Origin: Amorphus coralli DSM 19760
GTDB lineage: Bacteria > Pseudomonadota > Alphaproteobacteria > Rhizobiales > Amorphaceae
DNA: 64,000 nt
Direction of reading: 5' to 3'
Assembly: GCF_000374525.1 (NCBI RefSeq)
Contig: NZ_KB894573.1
Span: 201,745 to 265,744 of the forward strand
The notes under the pieces: generated by a model
The model's input: the letters and a program-made list of their open reading frames with translations, nothing else
What the model was told of the DNA's origin: nothing
The model's database searches: none
Part shown: in pieces, positions 1 through 8,145 of the stretch
Numbering within the stretch: position 1 is the first letter of the stretch
Layout of the letters: each line of letters starts with the position of its first letter
Program-made: the position numbers and the translations under genes

Positions 1-119
1 TCAGCGTCCTGGGCGAAGGCGGCGGTTGACAGCACCAGCGGCGAAACAGCGGCCGCAAGGACAGAGGCGCGGCGAAACAGGCTTCGCCGCCCGGCAGGGC
101 AGTTGGGGAAAGACGACAT
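1..119 (-). CDS. Exported protein under B12 riboswitch, N-terminal fragment (BtuB-like?)
   Basis: The minus strand opens with ATG at 117-119 behind an AGG-containing ribosome-binding site and runs off the window edge after 39 codons. The visible residues form a Sec signal peptide: an RRSLFRR basic stretch, a hydrophobic core rich in A, V and L, and an AFA-QDA cleavage site. A cobalamin riboswitch lies immediately upstream, so the product is probably a vitamin B12 uptake protein of the outer membrane or periplasm, BtuB being the usual case. The family cannot be decided because the mature domain is outside the window. Confidence 0.6.
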   Translation of the reverse strand, partial: MSSFPNCPAGRRSLFRRASVLAAAVSPLVLSTAAFAQDA

Positions 120-246
120 GGAAAACCTCGTGCGGCACACGGCCGAATGGCACGTCACCGCGATCGAGGCCGTGCCGGGCGAGGAACCCGGCAACCGTAC
201 CCATCGAGACACCCCGCCCGATGCGACCGCGCGTGACCACGGATGA

Positions 247-430
247 CGGCAGGTCTCCTGACTCGCGGGTCCTCGTTCGTCCGCCGCCTTCCCAGAGCCA
301 GGGGCTCCAGTGGCCTTCGCGCGGAGAACTCGCCGCTCACAGTTGCGGGGGCAGCCACGGAGTTGGCGCGTTCCGCCTCACCGTGTTCCCTATTGAGCCC
401 TTGCGGGCACCGTCGGCCGGGAGCATCGTC
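247..430 (-). promoter_or_regulatory. Cobalamin riboswitch
   Basis: Read on the minus strand, this stretch has the conserved blocks of the adenosylcobalamin riboswitch: a segment ending in AATAGGGAACACGGTG (about 381-396), the B12-box-like CCGTGGCTGCCCCCGCAACTG (about 338-358), a GCCACTGG segment (about 307-314), and the 3' GCGAGTCAGGAGACCTGCC (about 248-266). It ends about 130 bases before the ATG of the exported protein at 119. It should reduce expression of that gene when cobalamin is plentiful. Exact boundaries are approximate. Confidence 0.88.
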
Positions 431-509
431 TGCACCCCGCAGCGAGTCAAGCAAGCAGCGGACAATGCAGGCGGATACCCAAAAAAACGAGGACGGCCGC
501 GCTTAGGCC

Positions 510-538
510 TTGCGCGGGCTCCTGATCCGAAATACCTC
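510..538 (+). promoter_or_regulatory. Original tRNA-Cys promoter, left of the island
   Basis: TTGCGC (510-515), a 17-base spacer and TACCTC (533-538) precede the truncated tRNA-Cys by 12 bases. The same layout (TTGCGC, 17 bases, TACCTA, 12 bases) precedes the intact tRNA-Cys at 42102. This supports the view that it is the original chromosomal promoter, now stranded in front of half a tRNA. Confidence 0.6.
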
Positions 539-549
539 TCGCATCCGCT

Positions 550-591
550 TGGCGACGTGGCGGAGTGGTTACGCAGCGGACTGCAAATCCG
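550..591 (+). repeat. attL: 5' half of tRNA-Cys at island left end
   Basis: These 42 bases are identical to 42101-42142, the base before and the first 41 bases of the intact tRNA-Cys. Identity runs from the acceptor stem through the GCA anticodon and stops within the 3' strand of the anticodon stem. Sequence then diverges into island DNA. It is the left junction of an integrative element that used tRNA-Cys as its site. The fragment cannot fold into a tRNA because the T arm and 3' acceptor strand are missing. Confidence 0.9.
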
Positions 592-616
592 ATGTCAGCC
601 AAGTGTTTTCAAGGGA

Positions 617-694
617 TTTTCTGAACTGTTCTCGTGACGTTCACGGTTTTGGGGCCTTTGATTTCAAAAGGCTTTTCGGATAGTTCAGAAAATT
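617..694. repeat. Candidate integrase arm-type sites, left end
   Basis: AGTTCAGAAAATT occurs at 682-694, and its inverse TTTTCTGAACT at 617-627. Matching copies sit at the opposite island end: AGTTCAGAAAA at 42003-42013 and AGTTCAGAAAATT at 42027-42039. Repeats of this kind close to both att cores are what a tyrosine integrase uses as arm-binding sites. Binding is inferred. Confidence 0.45.
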
Positions 695-1196
695 ATCCGG
701 CATCAGAAGTGCCGTTTCAGCCTCTCGATCCCTGACCTTGAACTCCGTGCAGAACGGCCCGAAGAAGCGGCTGTTCTGCCGCCGGTCGCGCAGATCGTAG
801 TTGGCGCAGACCCGGTACTCGCCTGCCGGCATTTCGCAGTCCTTGCCGACGAACTCGTCAAAAGGCATCGAGATCGTGCCTCGGTTCGCCGGGCTATACG
901 GGGCATAGTCGCTGCCGGAGCAGTGATAGGTGAAACGCTGACCCGGCTGCCGAGACGACACCGTCACAGCCCAGATCCCGTAGACGGGCCGATTGATGGT
1001 CCGGGTGTACTTGACCATCGGATCCTCGCCCTCCAGGTGGTCTGGCGCCGCAATCTCGACGTCGAACTAGGGCTGGGGCGTGGTGAGGTCGTCCATGATG
1101 CGCTGCGCCGGCCTCAAGAGAAGCATCAGCAGGAAACCCATGATGAAGGCCCGGCCGAGGAAGCCATCAGACACAACGAACTGTTTTTGGGGTCAT
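641..1196 (-). pseudogene. Phage-type membrane-anchored protein, broken
   Basis: An open stretch of 125 codons (641-1018) continues upstream in the same frame through a TAG at about 1068 and then, after a one-base shift in a run of A (near 1185), to ATG at 1194-1196. The reconstructed protein starts MTPKQFVVSDGFLGRAF. It has one short membrane segment (IMGFLLMLLL) and a soluble C-terminal part with conserved-looking cysteines (YHCSGSD, KDCEMP, RVCANYD). I do not recognise the family. The position after endolysin and SH3 remnants on the same strand suggests a phage lysis-region gene. The downstream 125 codons also have their own ATG and a GGAGGG ribosome-binding site, so a shortened product is possible. 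Confidence 0.5.
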
Positions 1197-1302
1197 CTCG
1201 CCCCCCCTGAATGCACGGGCAAATTCGATGAGGGTCTGCCGATCCCAATTTGCCGCGAAGCGCTTGAAGGTGAAGCCGGGAATCGAGAAGGAGTGAGCGC
1301 GC

Positions 1303-1480
1303 TCAGTCGAGCGGGACGTAGCGGGCGGAGACCCGGCCGGCGTGCGCACCTGATACCAACCACGGTCGGTGTGGAGGATCGTCAGCGGGATGCCTTGAGG
1401 GAGGCCACATCTATGATCTCGCCCATCGGCGACCGGCGGAAGTTCGACCGCGGCGCAGTCGTAGTGCCGTAAAGGGACAT
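1303..1480 (-). pseudogene. Small SH3-like protein, frameshifted
   Basis: ATG at 1478-1480 overlaps the stop of the upstream endolysin remnant in a TGATG junction. The first frame gives MSLYGTTTAPRSNFRRSPMG and then stops. A shifted frame continues with GIPLTILHTDRGWYQVRTPAG, and a third ends VSARYVPLD. Together these resemble a bacterial SH3 domain, in which TVL..DGGWYQVR and the closing .SARY are typical. Two frameshifts make it non-functional. Below 1303 there is only decayed sequence until the membrane-protein remnant. Confidence 0.5.
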
Positions 1481-1872
1481 CAAGCCGGCCTCAGCGCGAT
1501 CTCCACCATGGGGCTCTCCAACTCCACAGGTGCAAACCCCGCCTCCAGGCGGGCTTTGATGTCCGTTCTAGCGCGGTCTCCGATTTCGCGAGCGCCTCTC
1601 GCCGACAGCTCGAAGGACAGCCGGGTGTAGTCCCACTTGCCGCGCGGCCAGATGGTGAGGTTCCCCTCGACCTACGCGTGGGAGAGGACCGTCTCTAGCG
1701 TCGGCTCGATGTTGTAGGTGCGGCAGAGCTCGGCGGCGACTTCGATCATCGCGTCCCACTTCGCCTCCATGATCGGGTACTTGCCCGAATAGAATGGGCT
1801 TTCGTTGGCTCCGGCCATCCAAGCGAACGCGACACCAGCCGAGTCGGTATTGCAGGCGCGCGTGCGCGCCAC
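1480..1872 (-). pseudogene. Phage endolysin (N-acetylmuramoyl-L-alanine amidase type), broken
   Basis: The frame from 1872 reads CNTDSAGVAFAWMAG, then ESPFYSGKYPI, and after a TAG at about 1672 continues with GNLTIWPRGKWDYTRLSF. The order CNT-S-GV, ESPF, PIT/ME, VLSHA(E)VE and RGKWD is that of phage amidase endolysins. The TAG replaces the glutamate codon expected after SHA. Upstream the frame also meets a TAG just before residue VARTR, and the N-terminal catalytic part is lost where the sequence runs into the KilAC remnant. The enzyme would have cut cell-wall peptides during lysis; it is dead here. Confidence 0.65.
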
Positions 1873-1879
1873 CTAATTG

Positions 1880-2496
1880 CCGCGGATTGGCGCCGCGTTG
1901 TCCGCGATCAAGCGGTCGCCGGTGGTCGAGGTAGCCCCGCTGGACGCGGTTCTGGTAGGCGATCCAGTGCCGGCAGCCAGGGCGCCGGTAGATCCAGCGC
2001 TCGGCCTTCAGCCAGGCGAAGAAATCCTTCGGCCGCAGGCCCAGCGTCTTGGCCGCGTCGGTGATGCAGAGGGTGCCATCGGCCCGGCTCAGTGCTCGTA
2101 GGCCTCGACCTTCGGCAGCGCCGCCTGCAGGTCCGCCTCGAGGGCGATCATCTTGTCGGAGTAGTCGAGCAGGAGCGCCCGGAGCTGGGCCGGGTTGTCC
2201 AGGTCGACCGCCGGCCGGCTCTCCAGCTCCATCCAGCGATCGATGATGCGCGCCCGCAGGTCGTCCCTGTAGCCCGAGACCACAACCAGCGTGTCGCGTT
2301 TCGTGAGGTCGTAGACGTCCATCGGACGCCCGCCGCCCTCCGGCTGGACGCGCCGCGTAGTTTTACGGCTCTCCCGTAAAACTCCTGCAGCCATCAAACG
2401 GCGGATGGTTTCGACGACCTGGTTATGCCGCGTCTCGCAGAGCTCGGCGATCTCCCGGCTGCTCATGGTCAGCGGCTGCTGGGCAGGGATCAGCAT
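1880..2496 (-). pseudogene. Phage antirepressor, Rha + KilAC type, frameshifted
   Basis: Start at ATG 2494-2496 gives MLIPAQQPLTMSSREIAEL, the N-terminal winged-helix signature of the phage Rha family (SREIAEL.ETRHNQVVETIRRL). The frame closes at 2089 after 135 residues. One base further on, the sequence continues as ADGTLCITDAAKTLGL, FFAWLKAERWIYRR and HWIAYQNRVQRGYLDH, a clear KilAC antirepressor domain, so a single-base deletion after codon 135 split the gene. The KilAC tail then fuses with endolysin sequence near 1900, marking a deletion. Rha/KilAC proteins interfere with lysogeny control. The N-terminal half could still be translated. Confidence 0.72.
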
Positions 2497-2516
2497 AGTC
2501 CAGTCTCCTTCGCCCC

Positions 2517-2561
2517 GCGCAGTGCGCAGGGTCTCGTTCGCCCGGCGCGGTGCGCAGGGTC
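2517..2561. repeat. Two 17-bp direct repeats upstream of the antirepressor
   Basis: GCGCAGTGCGCAGGGTC (2517-2533) and GCGCGGTGCGCAGGGTC (2545-2561) differ at one base and lie 28 bases apart, just upstream of the Rha/KilAC start. The spacing, close to whole helical turns, and the position fit binding sites of a phage regulator. No regulator has been assigned. Confidence 0.35.
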
Positions 2562-2692
2562 GTGTGACGCCCCGTTCGATGGGCCGGATGACCGCCTGTG
2601 GCGGCCGGTTCAACCGCTGATTGGTTATTTCCCGAGGCTGAGAGACCCTTCGGCCAAGCCGCCACAACCGGTGGTCGGTGACGGAAGGCGGA

Positions 2693-2977
2693 TCAGCCAG
2701 CCTCGTATTCGTCCAGCGCCTGTCGCCCGCGCTCGGTCAGCGTCAGATGGCGCGTGTAGACGCCGCCGGAGGCGCAGATCAGCCGTCGCCGGTAGAACTG
2801 ATTGAACTGCACCGCCCAGATCAGCCCCAGCAGCGGGATGTGCCGCCACCAGGGCCCCAGGTCGCGCATCAGGACGGCGTTGCGTGCGTTGAGCAGGCTG
2901 ACGGGCCGGAAGCCGCCACGCTTGCGGCAGCGGCGCAGGGCGTCCGCCTGGGCTCGGGAGAGCCCTGCACGGCTCAT
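2693..2977 (-). CDS. Hypothetical small phage-region protein (94 aa)
   Basis: An uninterrupted 94-residue frame starts at ATG 2975-2977, overlapping the stop of the upstream gene (ATGA), so the two were translationally coupled. The protein is basic at its N terminus (SRAQADALRRCRKRGG). It has a hydrophobic middle (IPLLGLIWAVQFNQFY) and ends with a helix resembling a winged-helix tail (LTLTERGRQALDEYEAG). That last motif is common in small phage DNA-binding proteins, but I cannot assign a function. It is one of the few intact frames in this decayed segment. Confidence 0.5.
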   Translation of the reverse strand: MSRAGLSRAQADALRRCRKRGGFRPVSLLNARNAVLMRDLGPWWRHIPLLGLIWAVQFNQFYRRRLICASGGVYTRHLTLTERGRQALDEYEAG

Positions 2978-4308
2978 TCCTCGGCCTTGCCCTCGACCGG
3001 CTGGGCTTCAGCCGGCTCGGCCGGTGCGTTCGGATCAGGCCCGTAGCCGAACCAACGGCCGGTGGCCTTCTGCTGGCGCTTCAGGTCGTCCAGCCACTTC
3101 CGGATCGCCCCCTGGTAGGAGACGTCGTGGAAGGGCGTGCCGTACATGATGTGGTGCCGGCCGTCCGGGCGCGGCTTGGACCAGAGACGCTTGAGGATGC
3201 CCCGGTTGGCCTTCACGTCAGGCACGTCCGCGATGCAGGCCGTTTTGAAGTAGTCGACCTCGAGCAGGGCCGACGGGATGAGGCTCTGGTAGTAGGCCGC
3301 AGCGTCCCGGCAGGTGATGACGCGCATCAGGAGCCGGTTGAGGCGCGGGTAGCGGTCGGACGGGCAGTTGAAGCCGAAGACCTCGAACACCTCGCCGTTC
3401 TGCCCGGTGATGACCCGGTTGAACATCATCCCGAAGACGCCCAGGACGTAGCCGTCGATCAGGACCACGAAGTACCATTCGGAGCGGGTGGTCCCCAGCT
3501 TGTGGGCCCAGAGATCGCGGTAGTAGAACGCCTGCCCCCGGGTGATGGGCTGGATCGCCGCCCGGCTGTCCTCGGTGATCTCGTAGTCCGGCGGCAGCAT
3601 GGGTGCGCCCATCGGCGCGACCTCGGTGTCGCTGCGGTGTTGGACGACCATCTCCAGCTCGGGCGGCCGGTTGGCACAGACGAACTCGTCCCGCCCCCCG
3701 GCCTGATTGCCGAAGACGGACTTGCCCTCGAGCAGCGGGTGGATGCCCGATCCGTTGTCAGCGTAGCGGTAGAGCAGGCTCAGCGCCTCGGACCCCATCA
3801 TGGTCTCGTAGAGGGTGTCGAGATGCGTCTTGACCTCGAAGTACGGCACCTTGGGATCCTTCCAGAGGATCGACGTGCCGACGGCCTGGAACATCTTTTC
3901 GTAGCCGCCGGACCAGAACGGCGGGTTGCAGTAGATGATGGCGCTGGGATCAGAGGCCGCCTCGGTGATGTGCTCCAGCATATCCCGGCCCTCGAAGCTG
4001 ATGCCCTTGTTCTTCTCGGCCATCGCCCAGGCTTTCTCGGAAAGCTGCTGGATGTAGCGCTCCGGATCGCGCTCCAGTTCCTCCATCATCACGCGATGGA
4101 AGTGCTTTTCGCGGGTCCACTGCGAGAGCTTCATCGCGTAGAGGACGGCGCCGACAGCGTGCTCGGTGTCAAGCCAATCTTGAAGGTGTCCGAATTGTTC
4201 GCTTTCAAAGCGGACCTTGAGCTCCCGGATATCCCCCCCGAAGCCAGATGGCCGAGCATGCAGGAGAAGAGGTTGTGGGTTCCATTGGAGCCCGCCAAGA
4301 TGCGGGTT
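2974..4308 (-). pseudogene. Phage DNA-modification protein (NPPF methyltransferase-like, Mom-like C terminus), 5' frameshift
   Basis: The long frame of about 430 codons carries YCNPPFWSGGYEKMF, an NPP[FY] catalytic motif of amino-methyltransferases. The second half (LWAHKLG, VLGVFGMMF, FNCPSDRYPRLNRLLM) resembles the acyltransferase fold of phage Mu Mom. Proteins of this build occur in tailed phages and are often labelled antirestriction or DNA-modification proteins. The N terminus is damaged: a neighbouring frame reads LAGSNGTHNLFSCMLGHLAS and joins the main frame only if one G is added to the G7 run at about 4233-4239, and no good start codon is present. The family call is from memory of similar phage proteins, so the exact chemistry is uncertain. 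Confidence 0.5.
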
Positions 4309-4311
4309 CAA

Positions 4312-4665
4312 ATAACCCTAGGACCTACCGAGTCCAGCGAGTGTAAACTATCGTGTCGGGGCAATATTCGGCGCAATACCCCTCCCAACTGCCCTGCATG
4401 TAAGCTTGTGGATGGTTCCCGAGGTCACTCGTCGGTATCGCCTACGCTCTCTAGGCTGGTTCATCAGCAAGTGCGGATCGATCACAGCCCACACTTCGCC
4501 CTAATACCAGAACAACAGACGCGATATCTCCAGAAGCCTCCTACTGAAGCGGAGCGCCCATGATTGAGGATGCGCGCCGATCCTCAAGAGACTGATTGAG
4601 TTTGGCCCTCAACATGGGCCTGCGACGTGCGCGGATGGGGAGTTCTCACGAAAAGTACAGCGTCT
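4312..4665. other. Gene-free junction between phage remnant and catabolic block
   Basis: No frame on either strand has a start, ribosome-binding site or recognisable motif here. The longest plus-strand frame crossing it is the shadow of the modification gene. The stretch marks the seam between decayed phage DNA and the metabolic cargo. Confidence 0.6.
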
Positions 4666-5826
4666 CTAGCCGGCGAGGCGACGCTCGATGAGCCGAGCGT
4701 AGATCGAGGCGCCGACGGGCAGGATGCCATCGTCGAGCACAAAGCCTGGATTGTGCAGCGGCATATCTCCTGCGTGGCCGACCCAGCAATAGGAGCCCGG
4801 CACGATCCGCAGCATGTCGGCGAAGTCTTCGCTGCCCATGAACGGCCGCGATCCGGTCTCCACGCCCTCCGTTCCGACCACGTCACCAACGGCCGCGGTT
4901 AGGGCGTCGGTCTCGTCGGGATGGTTTTCCAGTACCGTGAACACATCCCTCACGTCTGCCTCGATCCGGACATCGAAACTTTGGGCGAACCCCTCGCAGA
5001 TGCCGACCAGCCGGGTCCGCATCAACGCGCCCATGTCGTCGTCGAAGAAGCGGATCGTGCCGCCGAGCACCGCCTCCTCCGGAATGACGTTGTAGGCGGT
5101 TCCGGCAACGATCTTGGTGATCGAAAGGACGGCGGCCTTCAGCGGGTCGACGTTGCGGCTGACGATGCTCTGCAGGCTCTGCGCCAGAGCCGTTGCAACG
5201 ACGATGGGATCCTTCGCGTCCTGGGGGCGAGCGGCATGGCTGCCTCGGGCGTGGATCCGGATGTCGAAGAAAAACGCGCCGGCCATTGCCTTTCCCGGGA
5301 AGACGGAGACCTGGCCAGGCGCAAGGTTCGGTGCGTTATGGAGGCCATAGATCTCGTCGCACGGGAAGCGCTCGAAAAGACCCTCGGCGATCATCGCACG
5401 CGCGCCTCCGAGCCCCTCCTCGGCCGGCTGGAAGATGAAGATGGCGGTACCCGTGAAGTCTCGCGTCTCCGCCAGGTAGCGCGCCGCGCCCAACAGCATC
5501 GTGGTGTGGCCATCATGACCGCAGCCGTGAAACCGGCCGGGGTTCTGAGAGCGGAACGGCAGGTTGGTTTGCTCGTCCATGGGCAGGGCATCCATGTCGG
5601 CGCGCAAACCGACGCGGCGATCGCCGGGATGACGGCCCTGAAGAACTCCGACCACCCCGGTGCCACCGATGCCGGTGTGAGTCTTGATGCCCCAGGAGGC
5701 CAGCCTCTCGGCGACGATGGCTGCGGTGCGGGTCTCCTCAAAGCCGATTTCGGGATGGGCGTGCAGGTCGTGGCGAATGGCAACGAGTTCGTCGGTGAAG
5801 TCAGAGATCCGTGAAAGGACGGTCAT
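4666..5826 (-). CDS. M20 family amidohydrolase (hippurate/N-acyl-amino-acid hydrolase type)
   Basis: The 386-residue product is full length for M20D metallo-aminoacylases. It shows HAHPEIGFEE near residue 23, RADMDALPM near 95, GCGHDGHTTML with metal-binding His near 120, FQPAEEG near 155 with the catalytic Glu pair, HGSHAARP-type residues near 195 (ARGSHAARPQ) and FMGSEDFA near 345. Such enzymes hydrolyse amide bonds of N-acyl or N-carbamoyl compounds in the cytoplasm. ATG at 5824-5826 follows AGGAAGCG. The gene is last in a same-strand block with a MarR regulator and an ABC importer, so it probably cleaves the imported substrate or a pathway intermediate. The exact substrate is unknown. Confidence 0.85.
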   Translation of the reverse strand: MTVLSRISDFTDELVAIRHDLHAHPEIGFEETRTAAIVAERLASWGIKTHTGIGGTGVVGVLQGRHPGDRRVGLRADMDALPMDEQTNLPFRSQNPGRFHGCGHDGHTTMLLGAARYLAETRDFTGTAIFIFQPAEEGLGGARAMIAEGLFERFPCDEIYGLHNAPNLAPGQVSVFPGKAMAGAFFFDIRIHARGSHAARPQDAKDPIVVATALAQSLQSIVSRNVDPLKAAVLSITKIVAGTAYNVIPEEAVLGGTIRFFDDDMGALMRTRLVGICEGFAQSFDVRIEADVRDVFTVLENHPDETDALTAAVGDVVGTEGVETGSRPFMGSEDFADMLRIVPGSYCWVGHAGDMPLHNPGFVLDDGILPVGASIYARLIERRLAG

Positions 5827-5862
5827 GTCGCGCTTCCTGTTTTCGCTCCGAAACGGGGTGGC

Positions 5863-6480
5863 TCAGTCCGGGCCGGCGCCGTTCCGGGCGGGCTGCGCCC
5901 CCGCGCCGAGCAGGGCGATGGCGTCCGCGAACTCGGTCAGCTGTTCCAGGAGCCGCTGCCGGCCTTCTTCGCCCAGCGGCTCCAGGCGGCTGGCCTGGGC
6001 TGCGAAAACGACCGGGATGACCTTGTTGATGACATCCTCGCCGGCGGCCGTCAGCTGGATGCGAACAGTGCGCCGGTCCGAAGGCTCCGGCAGACGGGCG
6101 ATGAGGTGCAGGTCCTCGAGCTTGTTGAGACGGCTGGTGAGGCCCGCCCCGCTCAGAAGGAGGTGGCCGGACAGCTCCTTCGGCGTGAGGCAGTAGGGAG
6201 CGCCGACCCGCCGCAGCGCGGTCAGGACGTCATAGGTGCCGCGCACCAGTCCGTAAGGAGCCAGAACATCGTCGATGAACCCCGTTGCCTGCAGGTGGAT
6301 CTGGCCGATCAGCCCGTAAATGCGAACCGGCGTCGGGTCGATGTCGGGCCGTTCGGTCTGCCATTGGCGGAAGATCTCATCGACCTGCTCGCACGCAGCC
6401 CGGTTGTCGGCCGTGCGACGACGCGGCTTGCGTGCGGCTGCTGCATCCGCGCTGCGGCGCGGGCGGTCTCTGGGTGCCAT
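5863..6480 (-). CDS. MarR family transcriptional regulator
   Basis: I chose ATG at 6478-6480 because AAGGAGCGG lies just before it; an upstream ATG at 6507 has no such site. The 205-residue product starts with a basic tail (RRSADAAAARKPRRR). A MarR winged helix follows: a recognition region LTPKELSGHLLLSGAGLTSRLNKLEDLHLI and a wing with the family signature PSDRRTVRIQLTAAG. MarR proteins repress divergent catabolic genes and release DNA when they bind aromatic ligands. The likely targets are the two TATCGNNCGATA palindromes at 9244 and 9463, as this is the only regulator in the block. Confidence 0.88.
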   Translation of the reverse strand: MAPRDRPRRSADAAAARKPRRRTADNRAACEQVDEIFRQWQTERPDIDPTPVRIYGLIGQIHLQATGFIDDVLAPYGLVRGTYDVLTALRRVGAPYCLTPKELSGHLLLSGAGLTSRLNKLEDLHLIARLPEPSDRRTVRIQLTAAGEDVINKVIPVVFAAQASRLEPLGEEGRQRLLEQLTEFADAIALLGAGAQPARNGAGPD

Positions 6481-6531
6481 CTCCGCTCCTTCTGCTTTCC
6501 AGCCCACGCCGCATTCGACCAGCCGACCTCT

Positions 6532-7293
6532 TCAAGGTGTCCAGCGGACAACCCGGCGTTCCACCAGTTCGATTGCGCCGAATAGCACGATGCTGATCAG
6601 GGTGAGCAGAATGATCGCCGCAAAGGCAAGAGGCGTCTGAGACTGGGAGGTGGACATGAGGATCAGATAGCCCAGCCCCTCCTGAGCCGCGACGAACTCT
6701 CCGATCACGGCACCGATGACGGCGAAGGTGATCGCGACCTTGCAGCCGGTGAACAGGTGCGGGAGGGCGGAGGGCATCCGAAGGCGACGGAAGATCGTCA
6801 TCTCCGAGGCGCGCATGGATCGCATCAGATCGAGCATTCCCCTGGGCGCAGATTCCAGGCCGGTCACCATGTTGACCAGGATCGGGAAGAAGCAGACCAG
6901 CACGACAATGACGATCTTCGGCCACTCGTTGATGCCGAACCAAAGCGTGACCAGAGGAGCGATCGCCACCTTCGGCACCGACTGGAGCGCCAGCACGATC
7001 GGATAGATCACGCGCCGGGCCCGGGCGCTGAAGGCGATCGTCACGGCAAGCGGCAGCGACAAGGCGAGGGCGAGCGCGAATCCGAACACTGTCTCGCGCA
7101 GCGTGACCAGGCTGTTGAAGAAGAGCTCGGGCGCCCACAGCACGGCCGCGCTCCAGATCTCCGTCGGTGCCGGCAGGATCCAGGTCGGGACCTGAAAGAC
7201 GCGCACGCCGAGCTCCCAGGCCGCCAGCACCAGGATGTAGATGATTGGGGTGGTCGCCCGATCGACCAGGGTGGACAGGGTGCGCGCCGTCAT
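6532..7293 (-). CDS. ABC transporter permease (SsuC/TauC/ThiX type)
   Basis: The 253-residue membrane protein has about six hydrophobic segments. It carries the BPD_transp_1 coupling loop, seen as a conserved EAA-like stretch near residues 160-185 (RGMLDLMRSMRASEMTIFRRLRMP). It ends with an unpaired basic tail. Start ATG overlaps the stop of the ATPase gene (ATGA), so the two are translationally coupled. With the ATPase and binding protein it forms an importer of the nitrate/sulfonate/taurine/hydroxymethylpyrimidine class. Substrate is not predictable from the permease. Confidence 0.88.
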   Translation of the reverse strand: MTARTLSTLVDRATTPIIYILVLAAWELGVRVFQVPTWILPAPTEIWSAAVLWAPELFFNSLVTLRETVFGFALALALSLPLAVTIAFSARARRVIYPIVLALQSVPKVAIAPLVTLWFGINEWPKIVIVVLVCFFPILVNMVTGLESAPRGMLDLMRSMRASEMTIFRRLRMPSALPHLFTGCKVAITFAVIGAVIGEFVAAQEGLGYLILMSTSQSQTPLAFAAIILLTLISIVLFGAIELVERRVVRWTP

Positions 7294-8051
7294 CGCCGAC
7301 CCGGGCCAAAGAACATGGCTCTCACCGTCTGCATGATTTCATGGAAGCGTGGATGATTTTCCGTCTCGATTGTGCGGGGCCGGGGCAGGTCCACGGGAAT
7401 GTCCGCGCGGATCACCCCGGGTCGTGCCGACATGACGACCACTCGGTCACCGAGAAGGACGGCTTCTTCGATATCGTGCGTGATGAGCAGGGCGGTGCGC
7501 GCCAGCTCCTGCCAGAGCCTGGAGAGCTCGAGGGAGAGCTCCTCCCGCGTCAGGGCATCGAGAGCGCCGAAGGGCTCGTCGAGCAGCAGGAGCTGGGGAT
7601 CCGACAGCATGGCCCGGCAGAAGGCCGCCCGCTGCTTCATCCCGCCCGACAGCATCTGCGGCATGTGATGGGCGAAGTCGGCGAGGCCGGTGAGTTCCAG
7701 GAGCCGGAAGGCCCGCTCGCGCGCCTCGGCCCGGTCCATGCCGAACACGTCCGCGGGGAGCAGCACGTTGTCCAGGACGCTGGCCCAGGGAAACAGCACG
7801 TGGTCCTGGAAGACGATGCCGACATCTCGGGACGGTCCTTCAAGCGGCGCTCCGCTCCGCGTCATGGTCCCGGCGGACGGGCTCTCCAGCCCCGCAATCA
7901 ATCGCAGCAGGGTGGACTTGCCACAGCCCGACGGGCCGACCACCGACACGAAACTGCCTCTCTCGATCGTGAAGTCGATCGGCCCGAGCGCGTGAACGGG
8001 CTCGCCGTCGCGACCGCTATAGGTCTTCGCGACACCTTGCAGCTCGATCAT
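7290..8051 (-). CDS. ABC transporter ATP-binding protein (SsuB/TauB type)
   Basis: Start is placed at ATG 8049-8051, giving MIELQGVAKTYSG and a normal 253-residue ATPase; the longer open frame upstream has shadow-like composition. Motifs are Walker A GPSGCGKST near 40, Q-loop FQDHVLFPW near 82, signature LSGGMKQRA near 132, Walker B LLLDEPFGALD near 152, and H-loop LLITHDIEEA near 188. It energises uptake through the coupled permease. It sits between binding-protein and permease genes in the usual order of this transporter class. Confidence 0.92.
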   Translation of the reverse strand: MIELQGVAKTYSGRDGEPVHALGPIDFTIERGSFVSVVGPSGCGKSTLLRLIAGLESPSAGTMTRSGAPLEGPSRDVGIVFQDHVLFPWASVLDNVLLPADVFGMDRAEARERAFRLLELTGLADFAHHMPQMLSGGMKQRAAFCRAMLSDPQLLLLDEPFGALDALTREELSLELSRLWQELARTALLITHDIEEAVLLGDRVVVMSARPGVIRADIPVDLPRPRTIETENHPRFHEIMQTVRAMFFGPGRR

Positions 8052-8145
8052 GGCCGGCGCACTTTCCGTGGCAGAACAGACATCGCCCCGGCCCATGGCC
8101 GGGGCGACAGGCGGGGCATGTCCCCGTGTGCAGCGAACCCGATGA

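Noticed and set aside
26-637. 203-codon plus-strand frame
   Set aside because: It overlies the minus-strand riboswitch and exported-protein start and reads through the tRNA fragment; its composition is shadow-like.
3127-4563. 478-codon plus-strand frame
   Set aside because: It is the antisense shadow of the DNA-modification gene and ends in gene-free sequence, with no motif.
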